The translations under genes were made by a program, and so were the position numbers. Below, piece by piece: positions 41,165-49,420 of a stretch of DNA of 64,000 nt. This DNA comes from Chryseosolibacter sp035628595 (GTDB lineage: Bacteria; Bacteroidota; Bacteroidia; Cytophagales; Cyclobacteriaceae), in NCBI GenBank assembly GCA_035628595.1, contig DASPJN010000138.1, forward strand, positions 1 to 64,000. The letters are read 5' to 3'. The notes beneath the pieces were generated by a model that was not told the origin of the DNA, made no database searches, and saw only the letters and a program-made list of their open reading frames with translations. Numbering within the stretch: the first letter of the stretch is position 1; the number at the start of each line of letters is the position of its first letter.

Positions 41165-42477
41165 CAGAAATCAAAGATCATAATCTATTGAAAGATTATA
41201 ACTTTTTTGTTCGCCTTAAAGCTGTATCCAACATTTACTTACACATTCCCGGCCTCATTCAAAAAGCTGATTGGCAAACAATCAATCATCATTTGAACAT
41301 TAGCAGAAGTCTTTACTATGCTATGTTAAAAAGGCTCGCTAACCGTCAATTCATTGTGAAGCTTGCAAACGGCTATTCGTTAAAGTCGTTGAATGCGGTT
41401 AATGATATTTTAAATTTTAAAACTTTTGAAAATAGAAAGGGAGTTGTTTATCACCCCTTTTGCAAATTCGATTTTGAAACTGTTATTGATGAAAAAACAT
41501 TTAATGAAACAAGACTTATATATGTAATGAAGCAGTTACAAAAGTGGTCAAACTATAATGCGAAAAAGAGACGTACACATGAATGCAGTTCTATTGATGA
41601 TAGAATTGATGCAAAACAGAAGTCTTTAAAAGAATTCACAATTAGTTTGGATCAATTAAGGTACGCTTCAGGTATTAGTTCAAAAACGGTAGTTGATAAA
41701 ATGATTGATTCAATCATTAAGAAAGGCTTATTAAAGCGAAGAAAGAATAGAAAAGTAATCGCTAATAATATTCCCTATTGTGAGTACAAGAAACAGTACT
41801 TACAAATTGATAGTAGATTCATTTACGATTTTGAGAAAAAACAGGTAGTGAGATATTACTCTAACACTTATATTTTTGATAACGCGGCTTTGGGTTTTGC
41901 TTCGGAAACAGAAATTGAAAATGATTTGATTGCCTATGACAAAAATGAAACAAAGAAGGCAATCAAAAAGCTCAAGAAAGAAAAGGGTTTTAACCCTTAT
42001 TCAAATATCACTGATGATATCGAACTTTTGAAAGCTGTAAACAACTTTCAACATTTCTTGAATGAGAATAAGCAGCATCTTATTAACTGCAATATTTTTT
42101 CATCATTCTTTTTGAATCGTAAACTTCCAACCACCATGTATGCCGGCATACTTTCAAAAGTTTTTTCATCAAGAAATGAAAAGTTGAAAAAGCTATTGGC
42201 TCAATACGTCGATATCAATAACGATATTGATACATACGACAAACAATATTCATTTCCTTTAATTGTTGAAGGGCAAAAATCATTCGTAACAAGTACAAGG
42301 AAGATGTATTATTTAGCTACTGAATCAAATCGTAAAGCAAACAGCATTCTTTTAAAAAAGAATGCAATTAGCAACAAAGATGTATTTGACTCATGTATGC
42401 CGGTAATTGTTTGTAAAGATCGTGGTGAGCTATTAAATACTAACTATCAATCAATCTTATCTATTACATTCATGTAA
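41131..42477 (+). CDS. Putative DNA-binding phage replication-type protein
   Basis: 448 aa from a TTG; the only gene driven by the clear promoter and structured leader. Two winged-helix-like segments are visible: INHHLNISRSLYYAMLKRLA (about 50-70) with a basic wing, and LDQLRYASGISSKTVVDKMI (about 175-195) followed by KKGLLKRRKNRK. The C-terminal half is lysine-rich and unrecognised. Double winged-helix layout, position opposite the structural block and early-type promoter make a replication initiator plausible, but no catalytic or ATPase motif is seen and I cannot name a family. Confidence 0.5.
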   Translation: MEAIKYTYQALTEIKDHNLLKDYNFFVRLKAVSNIYLHIPGLIQKADWQTINHHLNISRSLYYAMLKRLANRQFIVKLANGYSLKSLNAVNDILNFKTFENRKGVVYHPFCKFDFETVIDEKTFNETRLIYVMKQLQKWSNYNAKKRRTHECSSIDDRIDAKQKSLKEFTISLDQLRYASGISSKTVVDKMIDSIIKKGLLKRRKNRKVIANNIPYCEYKKQYLQIDSRFIYDFEKKQVVRYYSNTYIFDNAALGFASETEIENDLIAYDKNETKKAIKKLKKEKGFNPYSNITDDIELLKAVNNFQHFLNENKQHLINCNIFSSFFLNRKLPTTMYAGILSKVFSSRNEKLKKLLAQYVDINNDIDTYDKQYSFPLIVEGQKSFVTSTRKMYYLATESNRKANSILLKKNAISNKDVFDSCMPVIVCKDRGELLNTNYQSILSITFM

Positions 42478-42526
42478 TATATAGTGCTGTATAAAGAATA
42501 ATTTGTATTCGACTTTTCTGACCTGA

Positions 42527-43486
42527 TTAGAAGAAAGAGAGCTGATTTCCGGTTTGCTTCTTTTTTGCCCTATGACGTTGACCTTGTGGCGTAATGATTG
42601 CTGGTTCTGTTGAATTGACTTTTTCAATTACAAGTAAGACATTTCTTTCGATAACTCGAATGACCCCTAAATCATCAACTTGTCTTTTTTGTTGAAGTAC
42701 ACATCTTATTGAATCACCATTAGCAAAAGTATATTCACCGGCTAATACCGAACCTTTAAATTTTTGATCAAGTATTTTAAAATTGATTTGCTCATTCTGA
42801 TAAATTCCCTTCCAAGAAAAATCACCAGCTTTCAAAATAGGTGCGATTATTTCAATTAGTGCCTCATCGTCAACTAATGGCTCAAGGTTATTCGATTTTA
42901 AAATAAATTTTGGAAAATCAATTTTATCAATTCGCTTTTCAGAGCCGACCGGCAAACTTCTTTCATCAATTTCGGTTGCTGTTATATGAGTAACTTTCCT
43001 TTCGGTAATTAACCTTTTATAGAAGTGTGACTTATGCACATGTATCTTTATATCGTCTTGCACTAACTGAACAGCCCTTTCGACCAATTGGGACATCATA
43101 ACAGAATCAGCGTTTAGTGCTTCTCTTTTAAGCTTTTCTGCTTCTTCGGTTCTTTTAATGATTTCAAGTTCCTTTATTTGATTATCCAATTGTACGTTTC
43201 GAAATTGTTGATAGCCATAAGGCAAGCTAAAAATAAAAATAAGAGCACCAGCACACATCTTAATTTGCTTTTCATTATCCCCGATGAACTTCCAAAAATT
43301 GACAAGACTACCCTCTTGGATTGCTTCACTTTCGATCTCAATGGCGATTTGTAAAGCACTTGCTAATTCACGCATGATAATAAGTACCTCCTTCTCGTTG
43401 TCGTTACGTAGGAAGGCGTCCATAGAATGAACTGTATTATCCTGAAAGTTATATGCCAATTGCAGGCGAACAGAAGCAGAAGCCAT
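42527..43486 (-). CDS. Unrecognised phage protein with clamp-binding-like tail
   Basis: 319 aa. The N-terminal 70 residues are helical, a single hydrophobic helix lies near 78-95 (CAGALIFIFSLPYGYQQF), then a coiled coil (KELEIIKRTEEAEKLKREAL) and a beta-rich C-terminal domain (FSWKGIYQNEQINFKI, YTFANGDSIRCVLQQK). The last residues are GNQLSFF, close to the beta-clamp binding motif QL(S/D)LF. The leader holds a hairpin of the ACCGTCTGT-loop family 33 bases before the start. The family is unknown to me; a membrane-linked role in replication or exclusion is possible. Confidence 0.55.
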   Translation of the reverse strand: MASASVRLQLAYNFQDNTVHSMDAFLRNDNEKEVLIIMRELASALQIAIEIESEAIQEGSLVNFWKFIGDNEKQIKMCAGALIFIFSLPYGYQQFRNVQLDNQIKELEIIKRTEEAEKLKREALNADSVMMSQLVERAVQLVQDDIKIHVHKSHFYKRLITERKVTHITATEIDERSLPVGSEKRIDKIDFPKFILKSNNLEPLVDDEALIEIIAPILKAGDFSWKGIYQNEQINFKILDQKFKGSVLAGEYTFANGDSIRCVLQQKRQVDDLGVIRVIERNVLLVIEKVNSTEPAIITPQGQRHRAKKKQTGNQLSFF

Positions 43487-43516
43487 TATAGTAGAGGGTT
43501 TGAAACATCAATATAA

Positions 43517-43640
43517 AAAAAAGCACTCACAAACCGTCTGTTTATAAGTGCTTTTAAACCTTATCGGGTTGATTCCTTGACCCCAAAGATGGGATAAGAC
43601 CGATAAGGAAACTAAAGACCCCTCTCTAAGGGATTGAACA
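43517..43640. ncRNA. Structured element A with ACCGTCTGT-loop hairpin
   Basis: It consists of a hairpin (AAAAGCACT at 43519 with AGTGCTTTT at 43547, loop with ACCGTCTGT), then CCTTATCGG at 43559 with CCGATAAGG at 43600 enclosing CCCCA/TGGG, then CCCT/AGGG at 43620-43632. On the minus strand the first hairpin has a U9 run and sits just before the gene at 43486, so it may be an attenuator. The CCTTATCGG stem and its GATTCC resemble the RNA at 18.57 kb. Confidence 0.45.
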
Positions 43641-43729
43641 AAAGTACAAAATTGTTACAGGCTTTGAAAGAACATTTGTTCACACTTCATTTATCAAATG
43701 TTAAGAACCCGCTTATCATTTATTAAAAT

Positions 43730-43840
43730 AAAAAAAGCACTTACAACCGCCTGTCATAAGTGCTTTTTCGTTTTGCCTAAAAATAAGCATAACTAAAAAA
43801 AAACCCTCTCTAATGAGATTCGAAAGTAAAGGGTCTGAAT
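43730..43840. ncRNA. Structured element B, diverged copy of A
   Basis: The hairpin AAAAAGCACTTA at 43732 with TAAGTGCTTTTT at 43757 has the loop CAACCGCCTGTCA. As in element A, CCCTCTCTAA and GATT follow about 70 bases later (43804-43820). The middle stem of A is not conserved. The two appear to be a tandem duplication. Confidence 0.4.
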
Positions 43841-43855
43841 TGATTCGTGCAAGAC

Positions 43856-43886
43856 TTGTCATGAAAACCAGACATAAATAAATTTG
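43856..43886 (+). promoter_or_regulatory. Promoter of the Sm-like gene
   Basis: TTG at 43856-43858, exactly 20 bases, then TAAATTTG at 43879-43886: a full Bacteroidota promoter, about 55 bases before the GTG start. Confidence 0.75.
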
Positions 43887-43942
43887 TCGCGTGTGGTTTA
43901 GTGTGATTATCTTTTAAGCATATTTCTAAGACCCAAATACAA

Positions 43943-44149
43943 GTGCAAAGCAAAGAGGTAACTAAGATTCTTGAAGAATGTAAAGGCGACTGCCGTCTTC
44001 AATTATTTCTCAAAAATGAAAGTGTTATTTGCGGTAAGCTGTTGGAACATGTAAATAATTACTTACTGATTCTTTTAGATTCGTGGAGTTCTGATTTCGA
44101 AATTGTCAGCATAGACGAAATTCAGCGAATCGAATCACAAAGCAATTGA
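43943..44149 (+). CDS. Small Sm/Hfq-like protein, putative
   Basis: A 68-aa protein from a GTG. After an N-terminal helix (SKEVTKILEECKGD) come five strand-like segments: CRLQLFLKNESVICGKLLEH, YLLILLDSW, and FEIVSIDEIQRIE. A helix followed by strands with the pattern G-x-L-x-x-x-x-NYLLIL resembles the Sm fold of Hfq and related proteins. It has its own strong promoter and lies beside the structured RNA elements. The fold is inferred from the strand pattern only; a short DUF of another fold is possible. Confidence 0.45.
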   Translation: MQSKEVTKILEECKGDCRLQLFLKNESVICGKLLEHVNNYLLILLDSWSSDFEIVSIDEIQRIESQSN

Positions 44150-44311
44150 TAATAACACACACAACAGGAACAGAGCAATCAAGGTAAACCCCGCACCATT
44201 TGAAACTGGTTCAGCTTCGTTTATGCCGAATACCGACCTAATAAAGTCTTTTAGAATTTCATAAAAACGGCCTAAATCACATTCTAAACGCTGTTTTCCA
44301 CACCTCCACAC
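44135..44311 (-). CDS. Possible tail-anchored small membrane protein
   Basis: A frame of 58 codons from a GTG inside the attR phage arm, 4 bases after the stop that truncates comM. It encodes a polar part (LGRFYEILKDFIRSVFG) and a C-terminal membrane helix (GAGFTLIALFLLCVLLSIAL). In the integrated state it would be read from the comM promoter. It overlaps the 3' end of the Sm-like gene by 15 bases. The sequence looks protein-like but there is no ATG and no known family. Confidence 0.35.
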   Translation of the reverse strand: MWRCGKQRLECDLGRFYEILKDFIRSVFGINEAEPVSNGAGFTLIALFLLCVLLSIAL

Positions 44312-44350
44312 AAATTTATGCTACATCGGACACGGTATGATGCGGACTTC
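44305..44350. other. attR: attR of the prophage
   Basis: Crossover TC (GA on the minus strand) at 44326-44327 in the Asp codon of comM. Phage arm 44306-44325, CCACACAAATTTATGCTACA, mirrors the left arm in 15 of 20 positions, and CACCT continues the symmetry outward. Confidence 0.7.
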
Positions 44351-45185
44351 TGAAAGGACGTGTCGTCAGCAACCCGGTTTCCCGGGAAAGCTTCCCGGCG
44401 ACGGAATGAATCTTGGTCGTCTCGAGGGCCTCCTGTAGTGAAAGCGGTGGCAGGATTCCTGGTAACCGTTTTGCTAACATTGTTTTGCCAGCACCGGGAG
44501 GACCGATCATGATCACGTTATGACCGCCGGCGGCGGCGATTTCAAGCGCGCGTTTAATATTCTCCTGACCCTGCACGTCGCGGAAATCTGTATCGTAGTG
44601 ATTAAGCTTCGAGGCGAATACTTCTTTCACATTGACAACCACAGGCTCAATTGTCATAGATTGGTTCAGGAATCCAACCGCCTCATTCAACGAACGCACA
44701 GGGATCACGTTGATACCACCAACAACAGCAGCTTCTTTCGCATTATCGTACGGCACCAGCAATGCCTTAAATCCTTCACGCGCGGCCTGGATAGCAATCG
44801 GTAGCACACCTTTAATCGCGCGGAGGTTTCCATCAAGCGCAAGTTCTCCCATGATATGATATTCATCCAGATCATCGGCGCGTAACTGTCCGGACGCTTT
44901 TAAGACACATAGTGCGATGGGAAGATCGTAAGCAGAGCCTTCCTTCCGGATATCGGCGGGAGCAAGATTTATAACTGTTTTTTTGCGTGGCATGAAGTAG
45001 CCACAACTTTTGAGGGCGGATTCAACGCGGTGCTGACTTTCCTTAATAGCGCTGTCGGGTAGCCCACTCATGAAAAATTTTGTTCCTTGTCCTACGCTGA
45101 CTTCAACCATGATGGTGCGTGCATCAACTCCTTGAACTGCACTGCCAAATGTCTTGGCCAATTGAGTTGTGGTGGTGGTTATCAT
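44316..45185 (-). pseudogene. comM: comM, 5' part, split by prophage
   Basis: The N-terminal 287 or so residues of ComM: the Lon-like ChlI domain (about 20-145, with PDSAIKESQHRVESALKSCG) and the start of the AAA+ domain with Walker A, MIGPPGAGKTMLAKRLPGIL. The frame stops at 44316 with two phage-encoded residues just after SDV, before Walker B. With the other half at 15786-16487 it would give about 510 aa, the usual ComM length. Loss of ComM is expected to lower integration of transformed DNA while the phage is present; precise excision would restore the gene. Confidence 0.95.
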
Positions 45186-45306
45186 TTCCTTCAGAGAGAA
45201 TCGTGAAGCCGAAATATAGCAAAAAAGATTGAAGCAGCGCTTCTTGGAACGAAGGCTACACTTTAATCAGGATGGGAAGATCCTGAAAAAAACGGCGTCG
45301 GGAAAT

Positions 45307-45621
45307 CTATGGGTTTGTCGGGCGCTGAGCCTCAGCGCTGCGTGACGCTTCCTGCATGTCAAAAAGCTTTGCCTTCAACGTATTCAACTCATGATTGAGA
45401 GCAGCCTTTTCTTTTGAATCCTCTTTGTTGCGGGAAAGAACCCAGATAATGTCAACAATTAAAAGGATCAGCCCGAGTAGTGTGACCCACTTGAATGATG
45501 GTACCCAACCCACCATCTTAAAAAGAAGGCTGGAATTGTTATCGATCGTGACTGTGAATATGAAAGCACTAAGGTGGAAAACGCCGAAGACGCTATAAAA
45601 GATCCATCTGTTTTTAGTCAT
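45307..45621 (-). CDS. Small membrane protein with coiled coil
   Basis: 104 aa. Two membrane helices (WIFYSVFGVFHLSAFIFTV and FKWVTLLGLILLIVDIIWV) are followed by a charged coiled coil (KEKAALNHELNTLKAKLFDM). It is not a known family to me. It is encoded downstream of the MsbA-like transporter's upstream region but read from its own start, with short gaps on both sides. Confidence 0.65.
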   Translation of the reverse strand: MTKNRWIFYSVFGVFHLSAFIFTVTIDNNSSLLFKMVGWVPSFKWVTLLGLILLIVDIIWVLSRNKEDSKEKAALNHELNTLKAKLFDMQEASRSAEAQRPTNP

Positions 45622-45690
45622 GGTGTGGGGCTATGCAGTCCTCAAACTTAACTTTTTATCACCGAATTCGCAAAAGGGCAAAACCCCTGG

Positions 45691-47514
45691 TCAGACCTTC
45701 TGAATTTCGTTCAGTTTCCTGTAAAGTCCATTATTCTGCAGCAATGCGTCATGCTTTCCACGTTCAACGATTGCGCCGTTTTGAATAACAATGATCTCAT
45801 CCGCATTTTGAATGGTGCTTAGCCTGTGTGCGATTACAATGGAAGTGCGGTTTTTCATCAGGTTAAACAATGCATCCTGAACGAGTTTTTCGGATTCCGA
45901 ATCCAGTGCAGATGTGGCCTCATCAAGGATCAAAATTGGCGGATTCTTTAGAACGGCGCGGGCGATACTAAGGCGTTGTCTCTGCCCACCCGATAACTTC
46001 GCACCACGCTCCCCTATTGTTGTGTGGTAGCCATTTTCCATCTGGGAAATAAACTCATGTGCATTCGCAATTTTCGATGCATTGATCACATCTTCCTCGC
46101 GAACATTCTCCATTCCGAAGGCAATGTTATTGAAGACAGAGTCATTGAACAGGATTGACTCTTGTGTCACCACGCCCATTTGTTTCCGGAGCGATTCAAG
46201 CTCATAATCGGTAAGCGAAACACCATCAAGTTTCACCTCCCCCGCTGTTGGATCATAGAATCGGGGAACAAGGTCGGCGAGTGTCGACTTGCCCCCACCC
46301 GATGGCCCCACCAGCGCAATCGTCTTTCCTTTTTCAATCTTCAGATTGATGTTCTGCAGCACCATCTCCTTTTCATAAGCAAAGCTTACATTCTCGAAAA
46401 CAATGCTTTCGCGGAAAGCCTCAAGATTTATAGCATTTGGCTTGTTGCGAATGGCTGGCTGCGTGTCGACCAGGTCGAAGATCCGCTGTGCGGAAGCAAT
46501 ACCTTTTTGAAGTGATGTCAGTCCGTTCGAAAAGTTTTTTGCAGGTTGAATCATCGAGGCGTAAAAACCAAGAAAGATCATAAAAGACGCGGGAGTGAGA
46601 TCTCCATCACCGCGCAAAACAGATTGGCCGCCGTAGTACAGGATCACCGCTACGACAATGACACCAAGAAATTCTGACAAAGGTGAAGCAAGTTCATTCT
46701 TGCGTGAAATCGAGAGGTTAACCTTGCGGTGAAAAGATGTTTCATTTTCCATCTTTCCGAGAAGAAACTTGCGTGCATTGAACGCATTGATCACGCGCAT
46801 GCCGCCAAACGTTTCATCAAGAATATTAACAATTCGTCCCATCGATTCCTGGCTTTGCTGCGCGCGTTTCTTTAAACGTTTGATGATCTCCGAGATAATT
46901 CCGCCAGTAACAGGCAGAAAAATAAGAGTGAACAATGTCAGCTTGGCGGAGATTGTGAACAACACGATGATATACACAATGAGTGTGATCGGTTCCTTGA
47001 TAGCCTTGAAGCTGTTGATGACGGTGCCTTCAACTTCACCCACGTCGTTGGTAAAACGTGAGATCAAATCGCCTTTTCGCTGATCATTAAAGAAACCGAT
47101 GTGCAAACGTGAGACATTCGTAAAAATCTCCATTCGAAGATTTTTGACAACATCAACTTTCAAATACGAAGCCACCATGCGTTCCATATACCGGAAGATG
47201 TTCGCAAGAAAAACAAACGCAACGATGGAAATACAAACGAAAAGCAATGCGCCATTAGAGCCATGTTTCTCAATGATGGAAACAAAGTAATATTGAAAAA
47301 GCTCTCGGAAATACTTCAGAGAAAGAACAAACTCCGGACGTGTCGCAATTGCAGGACCCGCTTCCTCCTGGTAAAACAAGATCTCAAGCATCGGCTTCAA
47401 TAGCGCCAGATACGATGCACTGAAAACTGCCGCAAGAATCGAGAAGATCAAAAACTTAAAGAACCTGGATTTAATGTTAGGAGCAAATCGCAGGATGCGT
47501 AGGTAGATTTCCAT
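45691..47514 (-). CDS. MsbA-like ABC transporter, ATPase-permease
   Basis: A 607-aa half transporter of the exporter type. Six membrane helices occupy about 20-330. The nucleotide-binding domain has Walker A GPSGGGKSTLADLVPRFYDP, Q-loop VVTQESILFNDS, signature LSGGQRQRLSIARA, Walker B ILILDEATSALD and the switch His in VIAHRLST. Members of this group flip lipid A core or phospholipid; drug export is the alternative. Its start codon overlaps the stop of the RemB-like barrel gene (TAATG), so the two are translationally coupled, which suggests a role in envelope assembly. Confidence 0.92.
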   Translation of the reverse strand: MEIYLRILRFAPNIKSRFFKFLIFSILAAVFSASYLALLKPMLEILFYQEEAGPAIATRPEFVLSLKYFRELFQYYFVSIIEKHGSNGALLFVCISIVAFVFLANIFRYMERMVASYLKVDVVKNLRMEIFTNVSRLHIGFFNDQRKGDLISRFTNDVGEVEGTVINSFKAIKEPITLIVYIIVLFTISAKLTLFTLIFLPVTGGIISEIIKRLKKRAQQSQESMGRIVNILDETFGGMRVINAFNARKFLLGKMENETSFHRKVNLSISRKNELASPLSEFLGVIVVAVILYYGGQSVLRGDGDLTPASFMIFLGFYASMIQPAKNFSNGLTSLQKGIASAQRIFDLVDTQPAIRNKPNAINLEAFRESIVFENVSFAYEKEMVLQNINLKIEKGKTIALVGPSGGGKSTLADLVPRFYDPTAGEVKLDGVSLTDYELESLRKQMGVVTQESILFNDSVFNNIAFGMENVREEDVINASKIANAHEFISQMENGYHTTIGERGAKLSGGQRQRLSIARAVLKNPPILILDEATSALDSESEKLVQDALFNLMKNRTSIVIAHRLSTIQNADEIIVIQNGAIVERGKHDALLQNNGLYRKLNEIQKV

Positions 47515-49211
47515 TAAAATTCGTAAAGACGCTGTGGTATATTCCAGCGCAAAGCTAAAGAACTTATTGCTGTATTGTTGTCATAAATTTTCAAGTCACT
47601 CTCGCTCCTTCTCAAAACGACATTTCCCTCAATAAAAAAATTATGAAAGAGTTGCCAGGAAGCCGTAAATGTTCCAAAGAAGATCTTATTGTCGACACCT
47701 TGCGCAACCTTGTTACCATACGTCTGTTCGATATCCCTGTTATTCTTAAGAATATTACCTCCCCAATTCTCGCCTGCTGCATCACGGCCGGTTTGCGCGT
47801 AAATGAGCTTGCCTTTTACGTTCAAGCGTTTTAACGGCTGATAACGAAGTATCCCAACGAATTCCTGGAAGTTTGCACCGAGCGGATGGGCAATCGCCTG
47901 TTTGTAGTTCGAATAATTTCCATAAGTGGAATTATGCGAATACGTGTACGGCCTCACGATGTTTACCTCACCTTGCAGGTCGAGATTCTGCACAGCAAAC
48001 GCATCAACATACTTACCGCCAATTTGCACCCCGAATTTATTCGCCCACCATCCATTTTGCGCACGAATGTTTGAAATCACAAATTCATCGAGCAGAAATT
48101 GTCCATACACCTGAAAATTTCTCACCATGTTCCATTTGAAGTCCATGCCGAGCAACACATTATCGCTGCTGCCGTTTTGCTGTTCGATGGCACGATAAAA
48201 GATGATCGGATTGAAATAATCAAGTCGCAGGTGATCATAGCCAAGAGTGTCATCTGCCGAATAGATCACGGATTCAAACACGCCGATATTCAGTTTCTTA
48301 CCGATGTTAATGCTAATGTGATGCAGCGCATTGTACTTGTTCGGATAACCTTTTGAAATTGATTTTAGTCCACCAAACTTATTAGTGATTGCATCATCCG
48401 GCGGTGTTGTCATCTGGTTGACCAAAAAAAGATAATTCACCTTCCACACCTTTACGTTTCCCTTAAGAAACATCGAAGGCGGAGCATAGTCGCTGAACGC
48501 TAACGAGCGATAACCGTTTCCAATGAAAAACCTATCGTGCCCCAGTTGAACATTGATATGCTTGCTTACATCGGCGGTGATATATCCACGCGCCTGCAAA
48601 AAGTCCGCGCCCTTCCCTTCCTGATATTCTTTCCAGAAACCCTCGTGTGGAATCACATCGGTCTCACCAACAACCTGCCAGACATAAGATGGCAGGATAA
48701 CCTGGTTATCGGTCAGGTAGGTATAAAAGCCAACTTTTTTATCAACCATTCCGCGCACCTCGACGCCACGGGTGTTCATGAAAAGCCGGTCATCTCGTTC
48801 GCTGTCATTCCCCGCCTGGAAATAGATTACGGGGTTTATATGAAGATCGAAGTCGTCGCTATGGTAGCTGAAGAAATCGGACTTTTTTCGGTAGAAATGC
48901 TTCAAAATAGGCCTGCGGCTATCTCCCTGACCTTCGGCTGCCCATTCCCAGCTATCGTTTAAAAGGTACTGGTAATTGAAATCGTCAACCTCGGTTTCGA
49001 GCACGTCTTTCAATTTCACCGAGTCCATAAATGAAACGATATCGGCCCTTTTATATGGTTTTATTGCCGTGAATATCTCCGATCGCACACGCCCGGTTTT
49101 TATTTCATAACGGTCGATCCAATGATAATAGTCCTCGTTAAGAGGGGCAAAATTGCTTTGGCCAGCGGCCAGAAGAGGGCAAAAAAATGCGAGGAGTGCA
49201 AAAAATCTCAT
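47514..49211 (-). CDS. RemB/Wzi-like outer-membrane beta-barrel protein
   Basis: 565 aa with a signal peptide (FFALLAFFCPLLAAGQ). A periplasmic helical part (ETEVDDFNYQYLLNDSWEW) is followed by a series of amphipathic strands ending in aromatic residues (VNYLFLVNQMT, LDYFNPIIFYRAIEQQNG, FQVYGQFLLDEFVI) and a final LALRWNIPQRLYEF, a typical barrel end. This fits Bacteroidota proteins annotated as RemB (gliding) or Wzi-like capsule assembly. It is coupled to the MsbA-like gene. Confidence 0.75.
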   Translation of the reverse strand: MRFFALLAFFCPLLAAGQSNFAPLNEDYYHWIDRYEIKTGRVRSEIFTAIKPYKRADIVSFMDSVKLKDVLETEVDDFNYQYLLNDSWEWAAEGQGDSRRPILKHFYRKKSDFFSYHSDDFDLHINPVIYFQAGNDSERDDRLFMNTRGVEVRGMVDKKVGFYTYLTDNQVILPSYVWQVVGETDVIPHEGFWKEYQEGKGADFLQARGYITADVSKHINVQLGHDRFFIGNGYRSLAFSDYAPPSMFLKGNVKVWKVNYLFLVNQMTTPPDDAITNKFGGLKSISKGYPNKYNALHHISINIGKKLNIGVFESVIYSADDTLGYDHLRLDYFNPIIFYRAIEQQNGSSDNVLLGMDFKWNMVRNFQVYGQFLLDEFVISNIRAQNGWWANKFGVQIGGKYVDAFAVQNLDLQGEVNIVRPYTYSHNSTYGNYSNYKQAIAHPLGANFQEFVGILRYQPLKRLNVKGKLIYAQTGRDAAGENWGGNILKNNRDIEQTYGNKVAQGVDNKIFFGTFTASWQLFHNFFIEGNVVLRRSESDLKIYDNNTAISSLALRWNIPQRLYEF

Positions 49212-49358
49212 GTCGTTAACCTACTGACAGATCGGCTGTTAGCGTTCGACGTGCAAAATGGGGCTATTTTAACAGTTAAAAAAGCAACCGTAATCGTTAT
49301 CTTTGTTCAGTCGGGCGGACGGGTAAGAAAATGCATGTGGAAATTCATAAACTTTCTG

Positions 49359-49388
49359 TTGATTTTTCCGGCAGCCTCCTTATCTTTG
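49359..49388 (+). promoter_or_regulatory. Promoter of rpmE2
   Basis: TTG at 49359-49361, 19 bases, then TATCTTTG at 49381-49388; start near 49395, 25 bases before the ATG. A second TATCTTTG lies at 49298-49305 without a clear -33 element. Confidence 0.8.
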
Positions 49389-49420
49389 CAGTCCTTTAAC
49401 GGAAATAGCATTTAAATAAC

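Larger units (their letters stand above)
16488..44325. mobile_element. 27.8-kb HK97-type prophage in comM
   Basis: It is bounded by comM halves that rejoin in frame, starts with a large serine integrase lying against attL, and contains a complete set of head, packaging and tail genes on the minus strand. Base composition is visibly more A+T-rich than the flanking host. Cargo genes (AbiC-like, cyclase-like) are on the plus strand. No repressor of known type and no endolysin are visible. Size is small for a siphovirus but every structural step from terminase to tail fibre is represented. Confidence 0.95.

Noticed and set aside
18927..44149. The element as a gene transfer agent or phage satellite
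   Set aside because: It carries its own integrase, terminase, portal, capsid, full tail set and att sites, which fits an ordinary small prophage better.
47873..48962. Several plus-strand ORFs opposite the RemB-like gene
   Set aside because: They are shadows of a long, well-supported beta-barrel gene with signal peptide and barrel strands.
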